Assembly (NCBI RefSeq): GCF_907164915.1
Contig: NC_061867.1
Location: forward strand, 36,689,338 to 36,753,337
Origin: Impatiens glandulifera
Taxonomy: Eukaryota; Streptophyta; Magnoliopsida; Ericales; Balsaminaceae
Length of the DNA: 64,000 bases
Direction of reading: 5' to 3'
Positions 29,826 to 39,910 of the stretch are shown in pieces. The notes below the pieces were generated by a model. It saw only the letters and a program-made list of their open reading frames with translations. It did no database searches and was not told the origin of the DNA. The position numbers and the translations under genes are program-made. Numbering within the stretch: the first letter of the stretch is position 1; every line of letters starts with the position of its first letter.

Positions 29826-32800
29826 TCAATCAAGATCAAAAAGACCTAGTATGTTTCTAAAATGAGAAAACTTAGCTTCCGGAAGAGGTTTCGTGAAAAT
29901 GTCTGCAGTTTGTTAATCTGTATGAACATGTTCAAGACGGATTTGCTTCTGATTGACGTGTTCTCGGATGAAATGATGTCTGATTTCAATATGATTTGTC
30001 AGAGAATGCAGAACAGGATTATAGGATATTGCGATAGCACTTGTGTTGTCGCAGAAAATTAAGATTCACCAGCCTCAATCCCATAGTCTCTAAGCTGTTG
30101 TTGGATCCACAAAACTTGAGAACAACAACTACTAGTTGCAAGATACTCTGCTTCTGCTGTTGAAGTTGCAACTGATGTCTGTTTCTTGCTAAACCATGTG
30201 ATTAGATGATCTCCAAGGAACTGACAAGTTCCATTTGTGCCTTTTCTATCAATTTTGCATCCTGCGTAATCTGCATCTGAGAAACTAATTAAATTGAAAA
30301 TGGAATCCTTTAGATTCCACAGTCCCACATTTTGAGTTCCCTTCAAATATTTAAGAATACGTTTAGTAGCAGTGAAATGAGAGAGTTTAGGATCAGCCTG
30401 AAATCTGCCACAGACACCAACAACAAATTGAATGTCTGGCCTGCTGGCAGTTACATATAGTAAGGAACCGATGAGTCCTCTATATGTTGTAACATCTACA
30501 CTTTGGCCACCTTCATCTTTGTCCAATTTGACTGAGGAGCTTATAGGAGTAGCTGGTGCAGAACAGTTCTCCAAACCAAATTTCTTTAGCAATTCTTTGG
30601 TGTATTTGGCTTGGTTGATGAGGGTTTCGTTTTCCAGTTGACGGATCTGAAGCCCAAGGAAGAATGTAAGTTATCCCATCATGCTCATTTCAAACCTATC
30701 CTGCACCAGCTTGGCAAATTTCTCACATAGTTTTGGGTTAGTTGACCCAAAGATAATGTCATCAACATATATCTAAACAAGTAATATATGGGAGTCTTTA
30801 GCAAATCTAAACAGGGTTTTATCCACTATTCCAACAACAAAATCATGATCAAATAAGAAATTGGTTAGATTGTCATACCAAGCTCTAGGAGCTTGTTTTA
30901 GACCATACAATGCTTTGTTAAGTCTATAAACATGATTAGGTAGAACATGATCCATAAAACCAGGGGGCTGCTCAACATATACTTCTTTATTTAATTTTCC
31001 ATTTAAAAATGCATTTTTCACATCCATTTGAAAAACTTTAAAGTTCTTAAATGATGCATATGCTAGGAAGATTCTGATTGCCTCTAGTCTTACAACCGGT
31101 GCAAAAGACTCATCAAAATCAATACCTTCCTCTTGTCTGTATCCTTAAGCAACTAAACGAGCCTTGTATCTTATGACTAAGCCGTCTTCACTAAGCTTGT
31201 TTCTAAAAACCCATCTTGTTCCTATGACTGACTTATCAGTTGGTCTAGGAGTAAGATACCATACTTTATTTCTATCAAATTGGTTTAACTCCTCTTGCAT
31301 AACATTGATCCAATCTGGATCAATTATAGCTTCACCAATTTTCTTAGGTTCATTTGAGAAATAAATGCAGAATTGGCCATTTCATCCATCAGTTGACGTC
31401 TTGTCCTTCGAGGAGAAAAAGGATTTCCAATTATCAGTTCTGGTGGATGATTTCTATTCCATCTGAAGTTGGAACCAAGAGGATTGGTCATCTGAACCTG
31501 TGACACCGCGACATCCAAACTCTCAACTTCTTGTTGAACAGGAGTTTGTACGTCTAGTTGAACTTCAACCGGACAGCCACAGGATCAGATAGATCCATCC
31601 GCTTGTCCAAGGTTTCTTCTTCTTCACTTACAGACTCAAGACTAGCCGCTTGCAGTCTGTCAGCAAGATCAATGGGTTCTTTGGATTTGCTCTCAACAGG
31701 CTCATCAAAATTTACATGAAGGGATTCTTCAACAGTTTGAGTTCTTTTGTTGTATACTCTGTAAGCCTTGCTTACTGATGAATATTCCAACATAAATTCC
31801 TCATCTGCTTTAGCATCAAAAGCAGTTAAATAAACCTTTCCATTGTTATGGATAAAACATTTACATCCAAATATCTTAAAGGAAGAAACTGTGGGAATTC
31901 TCCCATAATGCAATTCATAGGGAGTTTTATCAAAACGTTTGTTAATAATTGACCGGTTTTGAGTATAATAGGCAGTACTAATGGCTTCCGCCCAGAACCT
32001 CTGAGAAACATCTGATTCAACAAGCATAGATCTCGCTGCTTCTTTCAGAGTTCTCACTCTTCTCTCAACAATGCCGTTTTGCTGTGGAGTTCTGGCACTA
32101 GACAACTCGTGCCTAATTCCATTCTCCTCAAGATAAGATGATAGGTATCTGTTTATAAATTCAGTTCCTTGATCACTTCTATTACAAGAGATATGTAGAG
32201 ATTTCTGATTCTGAATGCCTCTAAATATTCTGATCAAATTTTCAGCAGTTTTATCTTATGATGGTATGAATGCAACCCATGTAAAACGTGAAAAGTCATC
32301 AATAACAATTAAGGCAAATCTCATTCCTCCTATACTTTTTACAGGAATTGGACCAAAAAGATCCATATGTAAAAGTTCTAGGATACGGCTGGATTAGGAT
32401 TTTCCTTTGCTTTTGAACGATGATCTGCCCTGTTTGCCTAACTGGCAAGCAGTGCAAATCTTGTCCTTTGAAAACTGATGATTGGGTAAACCAATAACTA
32501 AGTTATTTGAACATATGTTGTTAATGGTTTTAAAATTCAAATGGTTCAAACGTTTATGCCATAACCATTTCTGGTCATTCTTGGCAATCATGCACATAGG
32601 GTCAGATGTATCTTTTTGCCAATTCATTTTATATGAGTTTCCTACTCTACTTCTAGTTAATAAAATGTTTCCATCTTGGTCTTTAACTAAACATGCATGA
32701 GTTTGAAAATATACTTACAAACCATTATCACATAGTTGACTGATACTGATTAAATTATAACACAAGTTATCAACTAGCAGAACATCATTAATGGTTAGGT

Positions 32801-32944
32801 TACCATGGATAATCTTACCCTTACCCATGGTCTTACCCTTTTGTTGTCACCAAAGGTGATTTTAGGTCCAGAGCAATCTGATATATCAGTGAGGAGTCGT
32901 CTGTTTCCTGTCATATGCCTGGAACATCCGCTATCAAGATACCA
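29826..32944 (-). pseudogene. copia pol (element D): protease to RNase H
   Basis: Protease WYLDSGCSRHMTGNRRLL from 32944, GAG-pre-integrase (LWHKRLNHLNFKTINNI; CTACQLGKQGRSSF near 32450), integrase (SDQGTEF; LSSARTPQQNGIVERR near 32080; FWAEAISTAYYTQNRS), RT ([12 protein letters not shown] at 31027, [14 protein letters not shown], catalytic YVDDI near 30760), RNase H ([41 protein letters not shown]) ending LGLFDLD. A few stops (before YVDDI near 30776, in RT near 31145) and frameshifts are present; large blocks are open (31554-32237; 30059-30592). Pol is in the same frame as gag here, unlike the other elements. Confidence 0.9.
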
Positions 32945-33016
32945 TACAGATTCCTCCAGTCCTTCATTAATTTGTACCTACATAAATAAATATTTACAAT
33001 CTTTTGGTACCCACAT

Positions 33017-34215
33017 TCAATTGGGTCCTCGGTCAATCAGTCCCTTAGGAATCCATATTTGAGTTATTCTGATGGATTTCCTATTTTGTGTTGTGATTAA
33101 TGCGTATGTTTTTGACTCAGCAGACGACTTTCTGCTGGCCACTGATCCTTTAGCTTTTGAAGAAGGTTTTAGTTTTCTTTTAAAACTCCTTGACTTAGAG
33201 TCAGGTTTTAATTTACCAAACTTACTAGCCTTTTCAAGCTTAATCTTAAGCCAGCTAACAGTTGGTGGAACATAAACTATTTCATTTTTAAAAGCCACTT
33301 CTTCATGAATGGGATCAGATTCAATGTCAGTCACAATTCCTTTGACAAAACTTATTGGCTTAAGTTTGTCATTTGGCTTTGACTTTTTGCAGGACAGGTT
33401 AGGATCATTGCTATCAAATCCCAATCCGGATCTAGATCCAGCAGGTTTTAACATACTGATCTGATATCTGATAGCATCACCAGACCTTCTCCATGCACTG
33501 ACAATGTAGTTCAGTCTCTTGTTTTCAGATGAAAGGGTTTGAATCTGTTCCTTGAGCATCTCATTTTCAGATGAGATCTTTGTTAAGTTTTCATCAAAAA
33601 TATTTGATTCAGAGTCTTGCTTTGAAAAGGGAACATTTGATTCATATTTAACTTTCATTTCATAAAAAGAGTCAGCTAACTTTTTGTACTCAATAGCCAT
33701 TTCATTGAGTGCATTATTTAACTCCTCGTTTGTAAATTCTGGTGCAGAGATATCATTTACCTTAAATTAGTCATCTGCCATCAGACATGTTACAACTTCA
33801 TTCTTTTTTCGGTGGGAGACTCCTCAGTATCACTGTCAGCCCATCTAGACTTGTTCTGGCTTCAAATGAATGCGTTCTGGTTCTTCTTTGCTTGAGAGAT
33901 CACACCATGGATCTGGCTGAGCTTATCCCATATTTCTTTTGCAGTGGAACAGGACTTGATTTGTGTTGAGAGATTGAAACAGAACATATTTGTGTTGAGA
34001 GATTGAAACAGAATGTTCTTAGCAACATTATCCATGTTGTTTGTCACCTTATCTTCAGTAGTCCACACACTTTTTGGCTTCGAAATCTTTATGGGGCTAT
34101 CGGTGATAACGCTCCACATATCATAGTCAATAGCAGCCAAGTGAGCTTGCATTCTTATCATCCACACATCATAGTTGTCCTTTGACAGAAGAGGAATTTC
34201 GTTGATGCAAGACAT
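33017..34215 (-). pseudogene. copia gag (element D), internally deleted
   Basis: Starts MSCINEIPLLSKDNYDVW (ATG 34215), shortly after the primer site, and runs to EIWDKLSQIHG. It then jumps to KKNQNAFI and SRWADSDTEES-like sequence. The middle of Gag, including the rest of the capsid-like region and the CCHC zinc knuckle, is missing. The C-terminal part (33700-33017) is open: glutamate/lysine-rich coiled-coil-like start, VSAWRRSGDAIRYQISML, a lysine/serine-rich region and IWIPKGLIDRGPN before the stop. Without the zinc knuckle this Gag is unlikely to package RNA by itself. Confidence 0.85.
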
Positions 34216-34250
34216 GCTTTGGTTTCTTGATGATTGAGAATAGAAACAAC

Positions 34251-34262
34251 GCTCTGATACCA
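34251..34262 (-). promoter_or_regulatory. Primer-binding site, element D (initiator tRNA-Met)
   Basis: Minus strand TGGTATCAGAGC, an exact match to the complement of the plant initiator tRNA-Met 3' end, 2 bp from the LTR. Confidence 0.9.
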
Positions 34263-34264
34263 AT

Positions 34265-36407
34265 TGATAGGATCGCCTTTATCGATAGAGACGGGGGTCT
34301 GGCTAAGGATGAAGGCTTATGAAAAACAGTTTGAAAGAAATACTGTTAGGGATTTAATTCGCTTTCTATTCTACGCAAACTTGTGTAAACACTTGAAACA
34401 AATTCAAGGCGGAATTGTTTACTTGTGTTTGAAGCACAAGATGAAATATGAAAAGATGACAGAAAATGAAGAACACAGCAGTTTGTTTATGGATGTTCGG
34501 AGAAACTCTCCTACGTCACCCCTTCTTCCAACCACCGGAAGGATTCACTATATGATGAGAATCAAATACAGTTTACACACACACTTAGCTCACTATTGAA
34601 CAAAACACTTTCTGTTCAATTTACAATAAGATGAAGAATATCACTCAGCTAATGGTGTTTTATTCTAGCTCTCTCTCTCAATTCACACACAGTACAATCA
34701 GAAAGAAGCTTCACAGAATAAGTTCAGTAAGCAAGATGATTTAGTAGTCTCTCTCTGCAAAATCAGAATGCTTATTCGTAAGAATGCTTGAAAAACCGAT
34801 GAAATCGCTTGTTCGTCCGTTGCTCTAAGGATTGATTAAGTACTGAGCAGGAGCTAATGGTCGAATCTTCAAGAATGATACGTGGCGCTCTTCCATTGGA
34901 AGGCCTCCATTGTACACAGCAGGTTCTAGCACAAGGATCGTGGCCGTACTGAACTGGTAGTGCGCCGAATATTCCATTAGGGATGTACTTGCAAAACGGG
35001 TAATGTGAGGAAAATTCTCTTACGTGGCATTCCTTGATTGGATGCATATAGCTATTGTACTAATCTTCACAGGAAAGTGGAGCAGAAGTAAGTTACATCT
35101 ATAGCACGTGAGTACGAGAAATGCTAGATTCAAGCATACTGCTTGAACAGAGCATTAGACGTATTTCAGTTAGATGGATCAGTCTAATGAAATAAGTCAA
35201 CTCCTTCTGATGAAAAACGTCTATTAGACCGCCTGGTCTAATATAATTAGACTTGTGTCTAATTTCAATAATCATTAGACGGTACGTCTAACTCCACTGA
35301 GTTAGACTACCACGTCTAATTCCGGTTCTACCTCAGACTAATCTGAAGGAGTTAGACCCACGTCTAACTTTCAATTAATTAGATAAACCGTCTAATTATT
35401 ACATAACCATTAGACTGGCACGTCTAACTCCACTGAGTTATACTGCCCCGTCTAATTCCGGTTCTACCTTAGACTAATCTGAAGGAGTTAGACCCACGTC
35501 TAACTTTTAATTAATTAGACAACCCGTCTAATTGTAATAACCATTAGACTGGCACGTCTATCTCCACTAAGTTAGACTACCATGTCTAATTCCGGTTCTA
35601 CCTCAGACTAATCAGAAGGAGTTAGACCCACGTCTAACTTTCAATTAATTAGACAACCCGTCTAATTATAATAACCATTAGACTGGCACGTCTAACTCCA
35701 CTGAGTTAGACTGCCACGTCTAATTCCGCGTATTCATCAGACTACCCGTCTAATTCTTTACGTCTATTAGACTTACACGTCTAACTCTGATGAGTTAGAC
35801 TATATGTCTAATTCTATTAGACTCATGTCTAATTCGGTGTATTCATTAGACTACCCGTCTAATTCTTTAGACATCTATTAGACTTACACGTCTAACTCTG
35901 ATGAGTTAGACTGTATGTCTAATTCTATTAGACTCACGTCTAATTCCGTGTATTCATTAGACTATCTGTCTAATTCTTTACACATCTATTAGACTTACAC
36001 GTCTAACTCCGATGAATTAGACTGTACGTCTAATTCTATTAGACTCACGTCTAATTCCGTGTATTCATTAGACTACCCGTCTAATTCTTTACACATCTAT
36101 TAGACTTACACGTCTAACTCCGATGAGTTAGACTATACGTCTAATTCTATTAGACTCACGTCTAATTCATGCGTCTATTTTACTGCCCGTCTAACTCCGT
36201 TGAGTTAGACTGAGCGTCTAATTCCATTAGACTTGCGTCTAATTTAATGCGAATGGAGATCAAAATCGGTCTAATGACACTCATTAGATCCAAGTCTAAT
36301 AACATGTTGTCTTAATACACCTGTATCAAAACACATAAATTATTTCATTATCAAAATATCAGTGGGTAAATTATTTCAACACTTAGTCAAAATAATTTGA
36401 CCCAACA
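34265..36407 (-). repeat. 5' LTR of element D
   Basis: 2,143 bp. It matches 25958-27991 apart from scattered substitutions and one additional 110-bp array unit. It contains the U5 leader (34390-34540), AATGGTCGAATCTTC near 34856, and the array at 35150-36305. Confidence 0.94.
35150..36305. repeat. Higher-order TTAGAC/GTCTAA array (D, 5' LTR)
   Basis: Same organisation as 26852-27890. The about 110-bp units begin near 35736, 35837, 35947 and 36058: four units, against three in the other LTR. Confidence 0.9.
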
Positions 36408-37983
36408 GGCTAAAACTCCGGAGGTGTCTGATGCTCTGAAGAGAAAGGACCTTATCAAAGCCTATCTAAGAGTAAGAGCCTTATTCCCCATTCTTGATGC
36501 TAGAAAAGCTAATTTCAATCCAATTGAGAAAGGTGCTGAAGTGGAAGCAAAAGTTTTAAAGAGATTAGAAGAGATCATGGATGACTATCTTTTTGTCGTC
36601 ACTCGGTATGTTGATGGAGCTAATTGCTCAGGAGTTAGTTATTTTGGTGTTTTCTCCGATGAAGATGAACCAATGGATATCTCTGTTGATCATGCTAATA
36701 CAGATGCGCAAGTTGTTGCTCTTTTGATAGAGCTTGGAAATCTTTCTGTAGATGAAAAACGTCTACAGGCTCAACCTGTTATCGAGGAAGAAATTGTTGA
36801 GGAGCACGTTAAAACTCCTAACATCAATGAAGAAGAGGTAGTGAAATCCCCTATTGTTAGAACTCAGGGATCTCAAGAAAAAGAGGTTGAAGTTAGTAAG
36901 CCTAAAATTGTCAGATCTGAGGGGGAACCTTCAAAAGACAAAGATGCCGAAGAAAGTACCTCATCTGAAGGGGAACAAGATCAAAATGCTAGAACTGTCA
37001 AGCCTCTACCATTTCCTGATATTAATGCTGGAAATCTATATGAGAATATTCTTAATCCTCTTCACAACAAGGTTAATTTGTATGAAAGATTTCATAGAGC
37101 AGAAGAGGAGTTGGAAGAAGAAGAGAGAAATAAAACTGGAAATGAGTCTAAGAAGGATGAACCCGAGCATTCCCTATAGATTCACACCCAATTTGACTCC
37201 ATTCAGAGCATGGCAGCAAAATGGCAAGATAATTCATCCAATGAAGGATCTTCTACTGACGGTACCAAGCTTCTAAAGTCGATGACATCTCTGCTTACCT
37301 CTCTTCAAAAGAATGTGATAACTCTGGGATCAAATATGGTAAAGATCTTGAAGACCTAGAAAGAGGATAGAAAAGACTTTGCTGAATATGTCAAAATCCT
37401 TAATGAGTTGGATAAGACACTAAAGAGGAATACGTATGAGACTCATGTCTCAAATTCAAATTACTCCAATTTTGAAAAACAGCTCTATAGTCGTTAATCG
37501 GAAATGATGAGTCTTGAAAGACAAATCAATCTTGATAATCATCGTGAGATTATGGAAACAATGGGATTATTTAAGAATTAGCTGGTTGAAATTCAAGAAA
37601 GCATGAGAAGAACAGATGCTGAAAGATTGGAGTATGCTGACTCCATTGCAAGGAAATTTCAAGCTAAAGAGAATGCGAAAGTTGATGCTGAGAAAGAACG
37701 GACTCGTATTACTCAAGGTGAACCTAGTAGAAGAGGTTACGATGTATCAACCGGCACCAGATCTAAGCGATCTCCAACCAACGATGAAAATCCAAGGCCA
37801 ACTAAAAGAGGCGGAGGTCGAAGCGGTGGTGATCGCGGAGGCCGAAGCAGTAGTGGTGGTCGTGGTGGGCGTCCTGGGAGTGATCGAGGAGGTCGAAGCG
37901 GTGGTGATCGCGGAGGCCGGAGTGATGGAGCCGCTCGTGGTGGTCGCGCTCTTCCTCCTTTTCGCAATCTTCTAACAGGTTAG
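36408..37983 (+). pseudogene. ORF2 of element B, C-terminal part with RGG tail
   Basis: Continues the frame of 24205-25957 after element D. It is open to 37179 (KTPEVSDALKRKDLIKAYL, acidic and glutamate-rich EEEIVEEHVKTP), then stops near 37177, 37358, 37496 and 37579. The middle is helical and heptad-like (RRTDAERLEYADSIARKFQ). The tail from 37806 is a glycine/arginine repeat of GGRSGG/RGG type (about 45 residues), ending PPFRNLLTG. RGG tails usually bind RNA or nucleic acid. With the first part, the ancestral protein was about 1,100 residues, the longest ORF2 here. Confidence 0.8.
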
Positions 37984-38220
37984 GAGATGACAAATGAAGG
38001 GATGAGTTATGAAGGAACCGTTTCCCGATCGATCCTCGAGTGAAAAGGGAAGAACAATAATCTCCTTTCTCCTACTCTATTAACTTTTAAACTATGTTTC
38101 TTTAACTATGTTTTTGAATATTGGTTTTTGGAAAGTAGTTGTGTAAGTTGGATGAACAAATTCTACTCTGGATTTTATATGACGAATACTTAATGTATGC
38201 AAAGTTTTAATTTCATCTTC

Positions 38221-38233
38221 AAAAAAAAGAAAT
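38221..38233 (+). promoter_or_regulatory. Polypurine tract of element B
   Basis: AAAAAAAAGAAAT directly before the 3' LTR; expected start of plus-strand DNA synthesis. The preceding 37984-38220 is AT-rich and shows no gene. Confidence 0.75.
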
Positions 38234-39910
38234 TGTTGGGTCAAATTATTTTTACTAAGTGTTGAAATAGTTTGACTATTGGAATTTTGATGATTAATGG
38301 ATTATCTATGCATCTAATTGTTTTTGATGCGGGTGTATCAAAATCAGATTACATTAGACTTGGTTCAAATGAAGTTCATTAGACCGATTTGACATTATAT
38401 GCACGAAGTTAGATGTGCAATCTAACTAGCAGAGTTAGACGTGCAGTCTACCTAGCAGAGTTAGACATGCAGTCTAATTGGTTGGGTTAGACGTGCAATC
38501 TAACTAGCGAAGTTAGACGTGAAGTCTAACTGACGGAGTTAGACGTGAAGTCTAACTAGAGATAGTTAGACTTGTAATTTAACTAAGCGGTATTAGACGT
38601 ACAGTCAAACTCGTGGAGTTAGACGTACAGTCTAAGGGAATGTGAAAGTTAGACGTGCAATCTAACTCCTTTAGATTAGTCTGAAGGCACTCGTAATTAG
38701 ACGTGCAGTCTAACTCGTGGAGTTAGACGTGCAATTTAATGGAAAGAGTCAGACGTGCAGTCTAACTGGTGAAAGTTAGACGTGCAGTCTAACTCCTTCA
38801 GACTAGTCTGACGTGGATTCGTAGTTAGACGTGCAGTCTAACTCGTGGAGTTAGACGTGCAGTCTAATGGAAGGTGAAAGTTAGACGTGCAATCTAACTC
38901 CTTCAGATTAGTCTGAAGTGATTGTAATTAGACGTGAAGTCTAATTCCATTAGACTAGGTGGTCTAATGGATTCTGTTATTAGACGGGGATGTCTGATTT
39001 CATTAGACGAGGTCGTCTAATTGAAATAAATCTAATACCATGCTTAAGCAGTTGCTTGAAGCTAGCACCCGCCTACCCATGTGTTGTAACTGTATGCTAC
39101 TCATGCTCCACTTTCTAGTGAAGATCAGTATGACAATCAGCTGCAACCAATCAATCAATGCAACGAATATCCTTCACCTTACTTGTTTTGCAGGTACATT
39201 TCTGAAGAATATTCGGCGCACTACCTGTTGTGTACGGCCACCATCCTTTTAATTAGAGTCTGCTGTTTACTATGGAGGCGTTCCAATAGAAGCTCGCCAC
39301 GTGTCATTATGAAGATTCGACTGTTGGTACCCGTTCCTTACTTAAAGAATCTAAAGGACAACGGACAATCTCTGGCTCTCAATCTCTGGATTTTCTCTCT
39401 CTCATTCTGAGATGAATCTCTGGAATTACTGATAAATCAAGCCTTTGAATATTCAAATTGTTAGTTTCTTTCTTGCTTTACTGTGTGTTAATCAAGAGAG
39501 AGTTTAAATCAAAAGCATCGTTTTAGCTGAGTGATATTTCTTCATCATATTGTAAGTTGAATAGAGTCTGTTTAGTTCAAAAGTGAGCTATTCGTGCAAA
39601 ATGTATTTGATTCAAAACATATTATAGTGAATCCTTCTGGTGGTTGGAAGAAGGGGTGACGTAGGAGTGTTTGCTCAGAACATCCATAAACAAACTGTTG
39701 TGTTGTTCATTTCCGTCATCTTCTCATTCTTGTTACTAAGCTTCAAACCTAAGTAAATAATTCCGCACTTGATTCTGTTTCAAGTGTTTACAAGGTTTAC
39801 GTAGAATAGAAAGTGAATTAAATCCCTAACAAGATTTCTTTCAAACCGTTTTTCCTAAGCCTTCATCAATCGCCAGACCCCCGTCTCTATTGATTAAGCC
39901 GATCCTTTCA
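38234..39910 (+). repeat. 3' LTR of element B
   Basis: 1,677 bp, TGTTGGGTCAAATTATTTTT ... CGATCCTTTCA, followed by the duplication gaagt. It matches 7249-8877 but is 48 bp longer, mostly through array differences. U5 leader near 39635-39790. Confidence 0.94.
38350..39035. repeat. TTAGAC-spacer-GTCTAA array in the U3 of element B (3' LTR)
   Basis: Units of TTAGACGTGCAGTCTAAC type, with CTTCAGACTAGTCTGA palindromes near 38790 and CAGATTAGTCTGAAG near 38905. Same array as 7369-7995 with a slightly different number of units. Confidence 0.9.

Larger units (their letters stand above)
25958..36407 (-). mobile_element. Element D: copia element in reverse orientation, nested in B ORF2
   Basis: 10.45 kb between perfect duplications ggcta (25953-25957 and 36408-36412). 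In its own orientation: 5' LTR (36407-34265), primer site, gag, pol, short ORF2, 3' LTR (27991-25958). Its removal restores the B ORF2 reading across the site. It belongs to the TTAGAC-array lineage. gag has lost its zinc-knuckle region. By eye the first 170 bp of the two LTRs differ at about 8 positions, and the LTRs differ in length by one array unit. Confidence 0.94.
7249..39910 (+). mobile_element. Element B: copia-type LTR element split by elements C and D
   Basis: Flanked by perfect 5-bp duplications gaagt (7244-7248 and 39911-39915) inside the integrase of element E. It spans 32.7 kb because two more elements sit inside it: C (11570-24072) and D (25958-36407). Subtracting both and their duplications leaves about 9.7 kb. 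Order: LTR, primer site, gag, remnant of the post-RNase H region, long ORF2, polypurine tract, LTR. Protease, integrase, RT and RNase H are absent, so it must have relied on other copies for replication. By eye its two LTRs differ at about 10 of the first 180 positions. Confidence 0.93.

Noticed and set aside
36397..36407. Start of the 260-codon ORF at 36397
   Set aside because: The first codons (from TTG) lie in the LTR of element D. The gene part starts at 36408 as a continuation of 25957.
37737..37993. Arginine/proline- and histidine-rich minus-strand ORFs
   Set aside because: They are antisense shadows of the glycine/arginine repeat tail of the element B ORF2.
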